A model generated the notes under the pieces. The model saw only the letters and a list, made by a program, of their open reading frames with translations, was not told where the DNA came from and ran no database searches. 64,000 nucleotides of DNA from Actinomycetota bacterium (GTDB lineage Bacteria; Actinomycetota; Acidimicrobiia; IMCC26256; JAENVU01): contig VGBT01000003.1 of NCBI GenBank assembly GCA_016870395.1, positions 109,607-173,606 on the forward strand, read 5' to 3'. This document shows, one piece after another, positions 43,984-57,705 of the stretch; the first letter of the stretch is position 1, and every line of letters starts with the position of its first letter. The translations under genes and the position numbers were made by a program.

Positions 43984-44949
43984 GTGCGGTTCGCGTTCAC
44001 CGACGACCAGCTGGCGTTGCGCGACGCGGTGCGCGACCTCCTCGCGAAGGAGTGCCCGCCGTCGGAGGTCGCCGAGGCCTGGACGAACGCGACCGGCCGG
44101 ACGACGCGCGCCTGGGAGGCGCTGCGCGCGATGGGCGTGCTCGACGCGCTCGTGCCGGAGGCCGACGGCGGCCTCGGTCTCACGGTGCTCGACCTGGTGC
44201 TCGTCTGCGAGGAGGCGGGACGGGTCGCGCTGCCCGAGCCGCTCGTCGAGCACGCGGTGGTCGCCGCGCCGGTCGTGGGCGCCGGACGCGAAAGCCTGAC
44301 CGCGCTCGTGGGCGCGATGTCTTTCGTCGCGTACGCCGACACGGCCGACGCAGTGCTCGTCCAGGACGACGACCGGTTGCTCCTGGTGCCCGCGCCGGCA
44401 CTTGTGCTGGAGCCCGAGCCGTCGGTCGACCATGCGCGCCGCGTGTTCACCCTCGACTGGTCGGCCTCCGACGCCGCGGTCGAGGTAGGAGCCTCGGTGG
44501 CGTGCGCCGAGGCGATCGACCGCGCGACGCTCGGCCGTGCGGCGTACCTGCTCGGTCTCGCGCAGCACCTGTTGGACGCGACCGTCGAGTACGCCTCCAC
44601 TCGCCACCAATTCGGGGCGCCGATCGGATCGTTCCAGGCGATCAAGCACAAGCTCGCCGACGTTCGAATCGCGCTCGAGTTCGCGCGCCCCCTCGTCTAC
44701 CGAGCGGCCAGCTCCATCGTGGTCGGAGACCCCGCCGCCTCGGTGCATGTCTCGATGGGCGCGGCGCAGTCGATCGACGCCGCGTTGTGCGCGGCGCGCC
44801 ATGCGCTGCAGTGCCACGGCGCCATCGGGTACTCCTACGAGCACGACCTGCACCACTGGATGAAGCGGGTGTGGACGCTCGCCCGGGCCGGGGGCGACGC
44901 CTCCTGGCACCGGGAGCGGGTGGCGCGTGCGATCCTGGACCGGACCTGA
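43984..44949 (+). CDS. Short acyl-CoA dehydrogenase, FadE32/FadE33-like
   Basis: 321 residues, shorter than usual ACADs. N-terminal FTDDQLALRDAVRDLLAKECPP, middle VLDLVLVCEEAGRVALPEPLVEH, C-terminal TRHQFGAPIGSFQAIKHKLADV and CHGAIGYSYEHDLHHWMKRV. The middle beta domain is reduced and the usual FAD loop (xxxSEPxAGSD) is absent, so it probably acts as one half of a heteromer with FadE31. GTG 43984, two bases after the fadE31 stop. Confidence 0.82.
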   Translation: MRFAFTDDQLALRDAVRDLLAKECPPSEVAEAWTNATGRTTRAWEALRAMGVLDALVPEADGGLGLTVLDLVLVCEEAGRVALPEPLVEHAVVAAPVVGAGRESLTALVGAMSFVAYADTADAVLVQDDDRLLLVPAPALVLEPEPSVDHARRVFTLDWSASDAAVEVGASVACAEAIDRATLGRAAYLLGLAQHLLDATVEYASTRHQFGAPIGSFQAIKHKLADVRIALEFARPLVYRAASSIVVGDPAASVHVSMGAAQSIDAALCAARHALQCHGAIGYSYEHDLHHWMKRVWTLARAGGDASWHRERVARAILDRT

Positions 44950-44962
44950 CGGAGGGACTGCC

Positions 44963-46111
44963 ATGCCCGAGGCCTACATCGTCGATGCGATCCGTACCCC
45001 GGTCGGGCGCCGTGGCGGTGCGCTGAGCCAGGTGCACCCGGCCGATCTCGGCGCGCACGTGCTGCGCGAGATCGTCACGCGCAACGACCTCGACCCGCTC
45101 GCGGTCGAGGACGTGGTGTTCGGGTGCCTCGACGCGATCGGCCCGCAGGCCGGCGACATCGCCCGCACCTGCTGGCTCGCGGCGGGATTGCCGGAGGAGG
45201 TGCCAGGCACGACCGTCGACCGTCAGTGCGGCTCGAGCCAGCAGGCCGTGCACTTCGCGGCGCAGGGGGTGATGAGCGGCACGCAGGACGTCGTGATCGC
45301 CGGGGGTGTGCAGAACATGAGCATGATCCCGATCTCTTCCGCCATGACCGTCGCGGAGCAGTTCGGGTTCACCGACCCGTTCAGCACGTCGGAAGGCTGG
45401 GTCGCGCGGTACGGCACCCAGGAGGTGAGCCAGTTTCGCGGTGCCGAGATGATCGCCGAGAAGTGGGACGTCAGCCGCGAAGACATGGAGGCCTTCGCGG
45501 TTGCATCGCACGAGCGCGCGCTCCGGGCGCAACGCGAGGACCGCTTTGTTCGCGAGAGCGTCCCGTTCGGCGAGGTCGTCGCCGACGAGGGGCCACGCGA
45601 GCCGAACTGGGAGAAGATCCGATCGTTGCCACCGCTCGTCGACGGCGGGCGGCTGACCGCCGCGCTCGCGAGCCAGATCTCCGACGCTGCCGCCGCGATG
45701 CTCGTGGTGTCGGAGCGCGCGCTGGAGGAGCACGGCCTCACGCCCCGGGCTCGGATCCACCACCTGTCGGTGCGGGGCGCCGACCCGATCTACATGCTCA
45801 CGGCCCCGATTCCGGCCACTGCGTACGCGCTGGAGCGATCCGGGATGACGCTCGACGAGATCGACCTCGTGGAGATCAACGAGGCCTTCGCTTCGGTGGT
45901 GCTCGCGTGGCAGAAGGAGACGGGTGCCGACCTCGCGAAGGTGAACGTGAACGGGGGTGCGATCGCGCTCGGCCACCCCCTCGGTGCCACCGGCGTGCGG
46001 TTGATGAGCACGCTGCTCTGCGAGCTCGAGCGCACGGGCGGCCGTTACGGGCTGCAGACGATGTGCGAGGGCGGCGGCCAGGCCAACGTCACGGTCATCG
46101 AGCGCCTCTGA
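44963..46111 (+). CDS. fadA6: Acetyl-CoA acyltransferase FadA6
   Basis: A 382-residue thiolase very like Rv3556c: EAYIVDAIRTPVGRRGGALSQVHPADLGA, the active cysteine in VDRQCGSSQQAVHFAAQ, GVQNMSMIPISSAMTVAEQFGFT, EINEAFASVV, NGGAIALGHPLGATG and TMCEGGGQANVT. FadA6 makes the thiolytic cleavages that release succinyl/acetyl-CoA units in late CD-ring catabolism. GGAGGG precedes the ATG 44963. Confidence 0.9.
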   Translation: MPEAYIVDAIRTPVGRRGGALSQVHPADLGAHVLREIVTRNDLDPLAVEDVVFGCLDAIGPQAGDIARTCWLAAGLPEEVPGTTVDRQCGSSQQAVHFAAQGVMSGTQDVVIAGGVQNMSMIPISSAMTVAEQFGFTDPFSTSEGWVARYGTQEVSQFRGAEMIAEKWDVSREDMEAFAVASHERALRAQREDRFVRESVPFGEVVADEGPREPNWEKIRSLPPLVDGGRLTAALASQISDAAAAMLVVSERALEEHGLTPRARIHHLSVRGADPIYMLTAPIPATAYALERSGMTLDEIDLVEINEAFASVVLAWQKETGADLAKVNVNGGAIALGHPLGATGVRLMSTLLCELERTGGRYGLQTMCEGGGQANVTVIERL

Positions 46112-46140
46112 CCCGCTTCTCGGCACGCTGCAGGCCCCTA

Positions 46141-46146
46141 TAGGGT
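46141..46146 (+). promoter_or_regulatory. TANNNT -10-like hexamer, leaderless start
   Basis: TAGGGT lies 7 bases before the GTG at 46154; the extended form TATAGGGT is the most AT-rich example in the window. Confidence 0.4.
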
Positions 46147-46153
46147 CTCGAAC

Positions 46154-47143
46154 GTGCCGAGAAAGCGGGGGCCGGGCGCGGTGGAGTGGCGGGCGCCGGG
46201 TGACGGCGATCTCGATGCCTGGGCCGCGCTCCTGGCCGAGATCGAGGCGGTCGACGGCACCGGTGAGGTGATCACGACCGCGGACCTCGCCAACGAGCTC
46301 GGCCTGCCGAGCTTCGATCGCGAGCGTGACGCGCGCCTGGCGTGGTCCGACGGCGAGCTTCCGGTGGCATGGGGCACCGCGCTCGTCCTCTCGGGGTCTC
46401 GGCACCACCGCATCGTGCTCGAAGGCGGGGTGCACCCGGCATGGCGCGGGCGCGGCATCGGGCGGTCGTTGCTCGCGTGGCAGGTGAGCCGAGGTACGGA
46501 GCTCGCCGTAGCGCTCCGCCCGCCCCTCACCACGTGGCTCGAGGGTTCGGCGGGGGAGCGCGAGGCCGAGCGCGCCGCGCTCTTCGGACGCGCCGGCTTC
46601 TCGCCGGAACGTCACTACTTCGAGATGCGCCGCGATCTCGCCGAGCCGATCCCGGAGCCAATGGTGCCGTCGGGGCTCCGGCTCGTCGCCTACTCGACGG
46701 AGCTCGACGAGGCGGTGCGGCGCGCGCACAACGAGGCCCTCGCCGACCACTGGGCCGCGACGACGACCGACGCAGCGGAGTGGTCCGCGTTCGTCACCGG
46801 GCACCGGGGCTTTCGCGCCGACCGGTCCTTCGTCGTGCTCGACGGCCGCGAGGTGGTCGGGTACGCGATCGGTGCCGAGCACCCCGACGACTGGCCCGCG
46901 CTCGGGTTCACCGAGGGCTGGACTGAGCAGCTCGGGGTCCGACGGCCCTGGCGCGGCCGTGGCGTGGCGCGGGCGCTGCTCGACGCCTCGCTCGGCGCGT
47001 TCGCCCGCGCCGGGCGCGACCACGCGGCGCTCGACGTCGACGCCGAGAACCCGACGGGCGCCGTCGCGCTCTACGAGCGGGCGGGCTACCGGCGGGCCCG
47101 TTGCCACGTCGCCTGGGCCCGCCCCCTCCCCGGGCGTTGGTGA
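46154..47143 (+). CDS. Double-GNAT acetyltransferase
   Basis: 329 residues with two GNAT domains. Acetyl-CoA loops appear as VHPAWRGRGIGRSLL (about 97-111) and VRRPWRGRGVARALL (about 264-278), the second followed by DVDAENPTGAVALYERAGYR. This layout resembles mycothiol synthase MshD and related two-domain GNATs; MshD itself cannot be claimed. Likely a leaderless mRNA. The stop codon lies in a conserved palindrome. Confidence 0.82.
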   Translation: MPRKRGPGAVEWRAPGDGDLDAWAALLAEIEAVDGTGEVITTADLANELGLPSFDRERDARLAWSDGELPVAWGTALVLSGSRHHRIVLEGGVHPAWRGRGIGRSLLAWQVSRGTELAVALRPPLTTWLEGSAGEREAERAALFGRAGFSPERHYFEMRRDLAEPIPEPMVPSGLRLVAYSTELDEAVRRAHNEALADHWAATTTDAAEWSAFVTGHRGFRADRSFVVLDGREVVGYAIGAEHPDDWPALGFTEGWTEQLGVRRPWRGRGVARALLDASLGAFARAGRDHAALDVDAENPTGAVALYERAGYRRARCHVAWARPLPGRW

Positions 47144-47178
47144 TCCGAACCGTCACGATGACAAATCCGGTCACCAAC
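47136..47178. repeat. Palindromic intergenic element, family 2 copy A
   Basis: A 43-base element with GTTGGTGAtCCG and CGGtCACCAAC-like arms and an inner GTCA/TGAC. It covers the GNAT stop codon and lies between convergent genes. 31 of 43 bases match the element at 63893, ends best. Confidence 0.65.
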
Positions 47179-47195
47179 CCGCCGAGGGCGGGGGG

Positions 47196-47818
47196 TCAGG
47201 GCGTCATGAACGCGATGGGCACCGACAGGCCCAGGTCGCGGTGACGCAGCGTCGCGATGCGCCGGCCCGGCTGCACCGCGTCCTTGACCTGTCCGAGCGC
47301 GTCGCCGAACAGCGCGGCGGTAGCGTCGAGGTCGGCGACGGTGAAGGCGAGGCCGAAGAACCGCGCGGGATCGTCGCCGTGCGCGACGTCTGGGCCGATC
47401 ACCTCGACGATGATCTCACCTCCGCAGAAGAACACCTGCCGGAACGGCGGGCCGTACTGATCGGTGTGCCGGACCCGGCGGACGTCGAGGTGGCGCGCCT
47501 CGAAGGCCCTGATCGTCCGGTCGAGGTCGGGGGTGGTCACCACCACGTGGTCGACGAAGGACGCGCCGTTCGGATGGCGATCGGGGACGACCACCGGCGC
47601 GGAGACGACGGTCGTGGTCAGGCCATCGAGGTCACCGTCGCCCTCGAGCGCGCGCCACTCCCACGCGCGCAGGTACTTCCCCTCGCCTCGCCCGACGAGG
47701 CGGATCGCGACGTGACCGACCCGGGTGATCCCTTCGACCACGGTGAACCCGGCCGCGCGCCAGGGTTCGGCGTCGTCGCCGACGACGAGCCCGACGATCT
47801 CCGGCGCCGACGAGTCAG

Positions 47819-47822
<4 letters not shown>
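47196..47822 (-). CDS. VOC-family protein (two glyoxalase-like modules)
   Basis: 208 residues. The C-terminal module shows FVDHVVVTTPDLDRTIRAFEA, the metal-site strand EIIVEVIGPD and GLAFTVADLDATAALFG. The N-terminal module is degenerate. This resembles glyoxalase-like proteins without a known substrate. GTG overlaps the stop of the LLM gene (GTGA). Confidence 0.78.
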
Positions 47823-53049
<5,227 letters not shown>

Positions 53050-53056
53050 GCCCGGC

Positions 53057-53062
53057 TACGGT
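53057..53062 (+). promoter_or_regulatory. TANNNT -10-like hexamer
   Basis: TACGGT lies 9 bases before the ATG at 53072. Confidence 0.35.
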
Positions 53063-53071
53063 GCACGGCCC

Positions 53072-53977
53072 ATGGGGATCTGTCACGGACGGGTCGCGAT
53101 CGTGACGGGGGCCGGTCGGGGGATCGGGCTCGGCCACGCGCTCGAGCTGGCGCGCCAGGGCGCGTCCGTGGTGGTGAACGACCTCGGGGCCGAGATCGAC
53201 GGGACGGGCGGCTCCTCGGGGCCGGCTGGCGAGGCGGTCGACGCGATCCGGGCCATGGGCGGGCAGGCCGTCGCGAACGGCGACGACGTCGCCGACTGGG
53301 AAGGCGCGCAGCGGCTGGTGCAGACCGCGCTCGACGCGTTCGGCCGGCTCGACGTGCTCGTGAACAACGCCGGGTTCCTGCGGGACCGGATGATCGTGTC
53401 CACGTCCGAGGAGGAGTGGGACGCCGTGATCCGGGTGCACCTGAAGGGCCACTTCGCCCCGACCCGGTTCGCGGCGGCCTACTGGCGCGAGCAGCAGAAG
53501 ATGGGCGAGCCGGTCGACGGCCGCGTGGTCAACACGTCGTCGGGAGCCGGCCTGATGGGCAGCGTCGGGCAGGGCACCTACAGCGCGGCCAAGGCGGGGA
53601 TCGCCGCGCTCACGCTCGTCGCATCAGCCGAGCTGGGCCGTTACGGCGTCACCGCCAACGCGATCGCACCGGCGGCCCGGACCCGCATGACCGAGGCCGT
53701 GTTCGCCGAGACGATGGCGAAGCCCGACGACGACGCGTTCGACGCGATGGCGCCGGAGAACGTCGCCCCCCTCGTGGCGTGGCTGGCCAGCGCGGAGTCG
53801 CGTGCTGTCACCGGGCGGGTCTTCGAGGTGGAAGGCGGCATGGTGTCGGTGGCCGACGGCTGGCAGCACGGCCCGAAGGTGGACAAGGGGGCGCGCTGGG
53901 ATCCGGCGGAGCTCGGACCTGTGGTGTTGGACCTGCTCGCGCAGGCCCCCACGTCGGCCCCCGTCTACGGCACCTAA
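53072..53977 (+). CDS. Short-chain dehydrogenase of the MFE-2/17beta-HSD4 type
   Basis: 301 residues: GRVAIVTGAGRGIGLGHALELARQGASVVVNDLG, NNAGFLRDRMI, HLKGHFAPTR, NTSSGAGLMGSVGQGTYSAAKAG (Ser, Tyr, Lys) and APAARTRMTEAVF. This is the 3-hydroxyacyl-CoA dehydrogenase unit of peroxisomal-type multifunctional enzymes. It should oxidise a (3R)-hydroxyacyl-CoA in lipid or sterol beta-oxidation. The downstream ligase begins 23 bases later. Confidence 0.87.
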   Translation: MGICHGRVAIVTGAGRGIGLGHALELARQGASVVVNDLGAEIDGTGGSSGPAGEAVDAIRAMGGQAVANGDDVADWEGAQRLVQTALDAFGRLDVLVNNAGFLRDRMIVSTSEEEWDAVIRVHLKGHFAPTRFAAAYWREQQKMGEPVDGRVVNTSSGAGLMGSVGQGTYSAAKAGIAALTLVASAELGRYGVTANAIAPAARTRMTEAVFAETMAKPDDDAFDAMAPENVAPLVAWLASAESRAVTGRVFEVEGGMVSVADGWQHGPKVDKGARWDPAELGPVVLDLLAQAPTSAPVYGT

Positions 53978-54000
53978 CCGGGAGGCGAGGGGAGCCGACG

Positions 54001-55446
54001 GTGGGGGAGACGATCGCGCAGTACGGCGTCGCCGCGCACGCGCGGCTGCGGCCCGACAAGGTCGCGATCGTGTTTGGCGACCGGCGGATCACCTACCGGG
54101 AGCTCGACGGCTCGGTGAACCGTGGCGCGCGGGTGCTCGCCGACCGAGGCGTCGGCCCCGGTGCCCGGCTCGGTCTCGCGTTGCGCAACCGGCCCGAGTG
54201 GATGACCGCGGCGCTCGGCGCGGCGCGTCTCGGTGCCCAGGTGGTGCCGATCCCCTACGGGGCGACCCCCGACGAGCTCGCCTACTTCCGCACGGACGGC
54301 GAGGTCGCGTTCCTGCTCGACGAGCCGGGGCTCGACCGGTTCCTCGACGAGGCCGCGCGCTACCCGAGCGCCCCGATTCCCGACGCGACAGCCGACTACG
54401 TGACCCTACGCGCGTACACGAGTGGAACGACCGGCCGCCCGAAGGCCGTGCTGCGTCCCGACGTGCCGGCCCACCTGTCGATCGAGGGCCTGGTCGGCTA
54501 CTACAGAGCGTACGGCCTCGCCGATCCGGACGAGGTCAACGTCACCGCGTCACCGCTGCACCACCTCGCCGGGTTCAGCGGCCCGCACAGCGCGCTCCTG
54601 CTCGGACACACGACGGTGCTGCTCGGCCACTTCGACGCGGCGGCGTGGCTGCGCGCGATCGAGGTGGAGCGTGCGACCTACGCGTGGACCGCGCCGGTGC
54701 ACCTGTACCGGGTGATGCACCTCCCGCGAGAGGTGCTCGACGCAGTCGACGTGTCGAGCGTGAAGCGCGTGCTGCACGGCTCGGCGCCTTGCGCACCGAG
54801 CCTGAAGCGTGAGGTCATCGCGTTCTTCCCGTCGGGCGCGCTCTGGGAGACCTACGGCGGCACCGAGACGATGGGCACCATGATCACGTCGGAGGAGTGG
54901 CTCGCCAAGCCGGGCAGCGTCGGCCGTCCCGCGCCCGGCTCGACGATCCGCATCCTCGACGACGACGGCAACGAGCTGCCCGCGGGGGAAATCGGCCTCG
55001 TCTACATCGGCTCGGAATGGGGGAGAGGTTTCCGGTACGCGGGACCGGACGAGCTCACCGAGTCGGTCTACCGCGGCAACCTCGCGACGCTCGGCGATCT
55101 CGGCTACGTCGACGACGACGGCTACCTGTTCGTCGTCGACCGGCGCAAGGACATGGTGATTACCGGTGGTGCCAACGTCTACCCGGCCGAGGTGGAGGCA
55201 GTGCTCGCCGCCCACCCGCGCATCGCCGAGGTCGCGGTGGTCGGCCTCCCCGACGACGAGTACGGCGAGATCGTCACTGCCGTCGTCGTCCCCGAGGGCG
55301 AGCTCGACGCGGCCGCGGTGATCGCGTATGCGCGCGAGCATCTGGTCGCGTACAAGTCGCCGCGTCGGGTCGAGCTCGTCGACGCGCTGCCCCGCGACCC
55401 GATGGGCAAGGTGCGAAAGCGCGACTTGCGCGCCCAGTACACCTGA
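54001..55446 (+). CDS. Acyl-CoA synthetase (ANL family)
   Basis: 481 residues: RITYRELDGSVNRGARVLADRGVG, LRAYTSGTTGRPKAVLRP (P-loop), YGGTETMGT (A5), LGDLGYVDDDGYLFVVDRRKDMVITGGANVYPAEVE (A7-A8) and PRDPMGKVRKRDLR (A10 Lys). Shorter than the other ligases in the window. The substrate is unknown; with the MFE-2-like SDR it may serve a side-chain or fatty-acid route. GTG start with GAGGGGAG upstream. Confidence 0.86.
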   Translation: MGETIAQYGVAAHARLRPDKVAIVFGDRRITYRELDGSVNRGARVLADRGVGPGARLGLALRNRPEWMTAALGAARLGAQVVPIPYGATPDELAYFRTDGEVAFLLDEPGLDRFLDEAARYPSAPIPDATADYVTLRAYTSGTTGRPKAVLRPDVPAHLSIEGLVGYYRAYGLADPDEVNVTASPLHHLAGFSGPHSALLLGHTTVLLGHFDAAAWLRAIEVERATYAWTAPVHLYRVMHLPREVLDAVDVSSVKRVLHGSAPCAPSLKREVIAFFPSGALWETYGGTETMGTMITSEEWLAKPGSVGRPAPGSTIRILDDDGNELPAGEIGLVYIGSEWGRGFRYAGPDELTESVYRGNLATLGDLGYVDDDGYLFVVDRRKDMVITGGANVYPAEVEAVLAAHPRIAEVAVVGLPDDEYGEIVTAVVVPEGELDAAAVIAYAREHLVAYKSPRRVELVDALPRDPMGKVRKRDLRAQYT

Positions 55447-55463
55447 TCGCTCCCAACCTCAGG

Positions 55464-55514
55464 CCGGGATTGTTGCGAGAGGAGCGCTCTCCGCTCCTGA
55501 ACGCACATACCCGG
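55464..55514. repeat. Palindromic intergenic element, family 1 copy C
   Basis: A 51-base element between convergent genes with CCGGG/CCCGG ends and AGGAGCG/CGCTCCT inner arms. It lies in the opposite direction to the copy at 33032. Confidence 0.75.
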
Positions 55515-55517
55515 AAG

Positions 55518-56729
55518 TCAGGCGAGGCGCTCGACGACCATCGCCATGCCCTGGCCACCGCCGATGCACATCGACTCCAGCCCGTAGCGCCCACCGGCAT
55601 CCTCGAGACCGTTCAGCAGCGTGGTCATGATGCGCGCGCCGGTCATGCCGAACGGATGCCCGAGGGCGATCCCGCCGCCGTTGACGTTGAGCTTCTCCCA
55701 CGGGATGCCGAGGTGCTTGGCCGATGGGACCACCTGCGCGGCGAACGCCTCGTTGATCTCCACCAGGTCGACGTCGTCGATCGTGAGCCCCGCCCGCCCC
55801 AGGGCCTGCCGGCATGCCTCGATCGGGCCGAGGCCCATGATCTCGGGATCCAGAGCGGACACGCCGCTCGACACGATGCGGGCCAGCGGTGTGATGCCGA
55901 GCGCCTCGGCGCGTGCGTCGCTCATCACGACCACCGCCGCCGCGCCGTCGTTGAGCGGACACGCGTTGCCCGCCGTCACCGACCCGTCCGGCCGGAACAC
56001 CGGCTTGAGCGTCGACAGCTTCTCTACCGTCGTGTCGGGGCGGGGGCCGTCGTCCGTGGCGACGACGGTGCCGTCGGGCAGGGTGATCGGCGTGATCTCG
56101 CGTTCGAAGAAGCCGTTCTCCTGGGACCGCACCGCGCGGTTCTGGGAGAGGGCGGCGAACTCGTCCATCTCCTCGCGGGTCACGCCCTCGAGCTGGACGA
56201 CGTTCTCCGCGGTCTGGCCCATCGCGATGTACACGTCGGGCAAGCCGTCGATCGGCGCCCAGGTCTCCGCCCCACCTTGCTCACGCGACTTGGTGCGGGC
56301 GCGGGCGTCGGCAAACCGCGAGTTGGTGGTGCCCGGCCCGCCGTCAGAGCGGCCCTTGTCGAAGCGGCTCACGCACTCGACGCCCGCGGCGACGAACACG
56401 TCGCCCTCACCGCAGCGGATCGCGTGTGCCGCCATCCGGATGCTCTGGAGTGACGACGCGCAGTAGCGGTTGACGGTCGTCCCCGGTGAGCCCGCGAGCC
56501 CCGAGAGCAGCGACACGACCCGGCCCAGGTTGTAGCCCTGCTCGCCGGCGGGCTGCGCGCAGCCCACGATCACGTCCTCGACCTCGGCCGGGTCGAGCTG
56601 CGGGACCTTGGCCGTGGCGGCCGCGACGATCGTCGCCGCGAGGTCGTCAGGGCGGAGCTCGACGAGCGAGCCCTTGTTGGCGCGCCCGATCGGGCTCCGG
56701 GCGGTGGAGACGATGACGGCCTCGGGCAT
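55518..56729 (-). CDS. Thiolase (acetyl-CoA C-acyltransferase)
   Basis: A 403-residue thiolase: AVIVSTARSPIGRANKGSL, active Cys in VNRYCASSLQSIRMAAHAI, GVECVSR, EINEAFAAQVV, NGGGIALGHPFGMTGARI and SMCIGGGQGMAMV with the second Cys. It is closer to general beta-oxidation/acetoacetyl-CoA thiolases than to FadA5 or FadA6. It lies 78 bases after the LEH-like gene on the same strand. Confidence 0.9.
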   Translation of the reverse strand: MPEAVIVSTARSPIGRANKGSLVELRPDDLAATIVAAATAKVPQLDPAEVEDVIVGCAQPAGEQGYNLGRVVSLLSGLAGSPGTTVNRYCASSLQSIRMAAHAIRCGEGDVFVAAGVECVSRFDKGRSDGGPGTTNSRFADARARTKSREQGGAETWAPIDGLPDVYIAMGQTAENVVQLEGVTREEMDEFAALSQNRAVRSQENGFFEREITPITLPDGTVVATDDGPRPDTTVEKLSTLKPVFRPDGSVTAGNACPLNDGAAAVVVMSDARAEALGITPLARIVSSGVSALDPEIMGLGPIEACRQALGRAGLTIDDVDLVEINEAFAAQVVPSAKHLGIPWEKLNVNGGGIALGHPFGMTGARIMTTLLNGLEDAGGRYGLESMCIGGGQGMAMVVERLA

Positions 56730-56775
56730 CGGGTGCTCCTCGGTTGCGGGGTCGTGTGTTCTACCTCGGCCCGGG

Positions 56776-56792
56776 CCGGTCCGTCGGACCGG
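56776..56792 (-). terminator. Small hairpin between the LEH-like gene and thiolase
   Basis: CCGGTCC, a GTC loop and GGACCGG (7-bp stem). No T-run, so it may be an RNA-stability or processing structure. Confidence 0.3.
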
Positions 56793-56807
56793 GCTCCCCC
56801 TCGCGGC

Positions 56808-57185
56808 TCAGCCGAGCAGCTCGGTGATCCTGGTCGTCATGGTGTTCATGTCGAAGTAGTCGCGCCAGAGCGCGATCTTGCCGTCGCGCACCTCGAAGAT
56901 CCCGGCGACGGGCAGGTCGGCCCACTTGCCGTCGCGGCAGAAGCGGTCGGTGCGCTCGTTTATCACCACGTTGCCGGCCGCGACCTGGCGGTGAATCACC
57001 CACTCCATCGCGCCGACGATGCCGGAGAGCTGCGCGAAGACTCCCTTGATGCCATCGGGACCGCGCACCGGGCCCATCGGCACGTTGTCGTACTCGACGT
57101 CGTCGGTGACGAGCTCGCACGCGGCGTCCACGTCGAGTCGCACCAAGCGAGCGATGAACTCGTCGACGATCTCCTCGGGTGTCAT
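56808..57185 (-). CDS. Limonene-1,2-epoxide hydrolase-like / SnoaL-fold protein
   Basis: 125 residues in the NTF2-like cone fold: MTPEEIVDEFIARLVRLDVDAACELVTDDVEYDN, VINERTDRFCRDGKW, and VAGIFEVRDGKIALWRDYFDM. The Arg-x-Asp in ERTDRF plus the Asp in WRDYFD match the epoxide hydrolase triad. Likely opens an epoxide, possibly on a sterol or fatty acyl (EphG-like). Its ATG overlaps the MarR stop. Confidence 0.78.
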   Translation of the reverse strand: MTPEEIVDEFIARLVRLDVDAACELVTDDVEYDNVPMGPVRGPDGIKGVFAQLSGIVGAMEWVIHRQVAAGNVVINERTDRFCRDGKWADLPVAGIFEVRDGKIALWRDYFDMNTMTTRITELLG

Positions 57186-57667
57186 TCGGTACCGGCCTCC
57201 TCGGATTCCTTGGTCGCGAGCATCGCACGTGCGTCGAGTTCCTCGCGCACGTGGTCGAGTACGCGTGCGGCTGCGGTCAAGTCACTGGGGGCGACGGAGC
57301 CGAGCAGCCCGGCCGCGAGCTTCCGCCAGGCCTCGTGCATGTCCCGCCGGAGCCGGGCACCAGTGGCGGTGAGCTCGACGACGGTGACCCGTCGGTCCGA
57401 GGGATGGGCGTTGCGGCGCGCGAGGCCGAGCTCTTCGAGGCCGTCGACGAGTGCGGTGACCGCCCGGGGTGTCACCTCGAGTTGCCGGCTCAGCTCGGTC
57501 ATCGTGGCCGGCCGCTCCCCGACCGCCAGCACGACCCGGGCGCGGGCGTCGGTGAGGCCCCGGCGGCGCAGCCCCTCCGCGGTGAGGCGATCGAGGCGCG
57601 GCGCGAGCCGCAGCAACGCCGACAGCACCGCATCGGGAGTCGTGTCGGGGGTCACGTCGGGCCGCAT
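57182..57667 (-). CDS. MarR-family transcriptional regulator
   Basis: 161 residues with the winged-helix LTDARARVVLAVGERPATMTELSRQLEVTPRAVTALVDGLEELGLARRNAHPSDRRVTVVELT, helices and the DxR wing typical of MarR. It probably represses its own operon and the divergent ABC exporter by binding the palindrome next to its start. ATG 57667 was preferred over an upstream ATG at 57703 inside the operator. Confidence 0.88.
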   Translation of the reverse strand: MRPDVTPDTTPDAVLSALLRLAPRLDRLTAEGLRRRGLTDARARVVLAVGERPATMTELSRQLEVTPRAVTALVDGLEELGLARRNAHPSDRRVTVVELTATGARLRRDMHEAWRKLAAGLLGSVAPSDLTAAARVLDHVREELDARAMLATKESEEAGTE

Positions 57668-57702
57668 TGCTGAAGACACTACATGGTGTTGTATCTTCAG
57701 CA
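57668..57702. promoter_or_regulatory. MarR operator palindrome over two -10-like boxes
   Basis: TGCTGAAGA and TCTTCAGCA are perfect 9-bp arms around 17 bases that continue the symmetry partly (CACTACA...TGTTGTA). On each strand the arm region contains a TANNNT hexamer (TAGTGT for MarR, TATCTT for the ABC gene), each 8 bases before its start codon. Binding here should repress both directions. Confidence 0.7.
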
Positions 57703-57705
57703 CCG

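Noticed and set aside
44642..47107. Long minus-strand frame across the FadE32/33-like gene, fadA6 and GNAT
   Set aside because: Antisense shadow spanning several well-supported plus-strand genes and their gaps.
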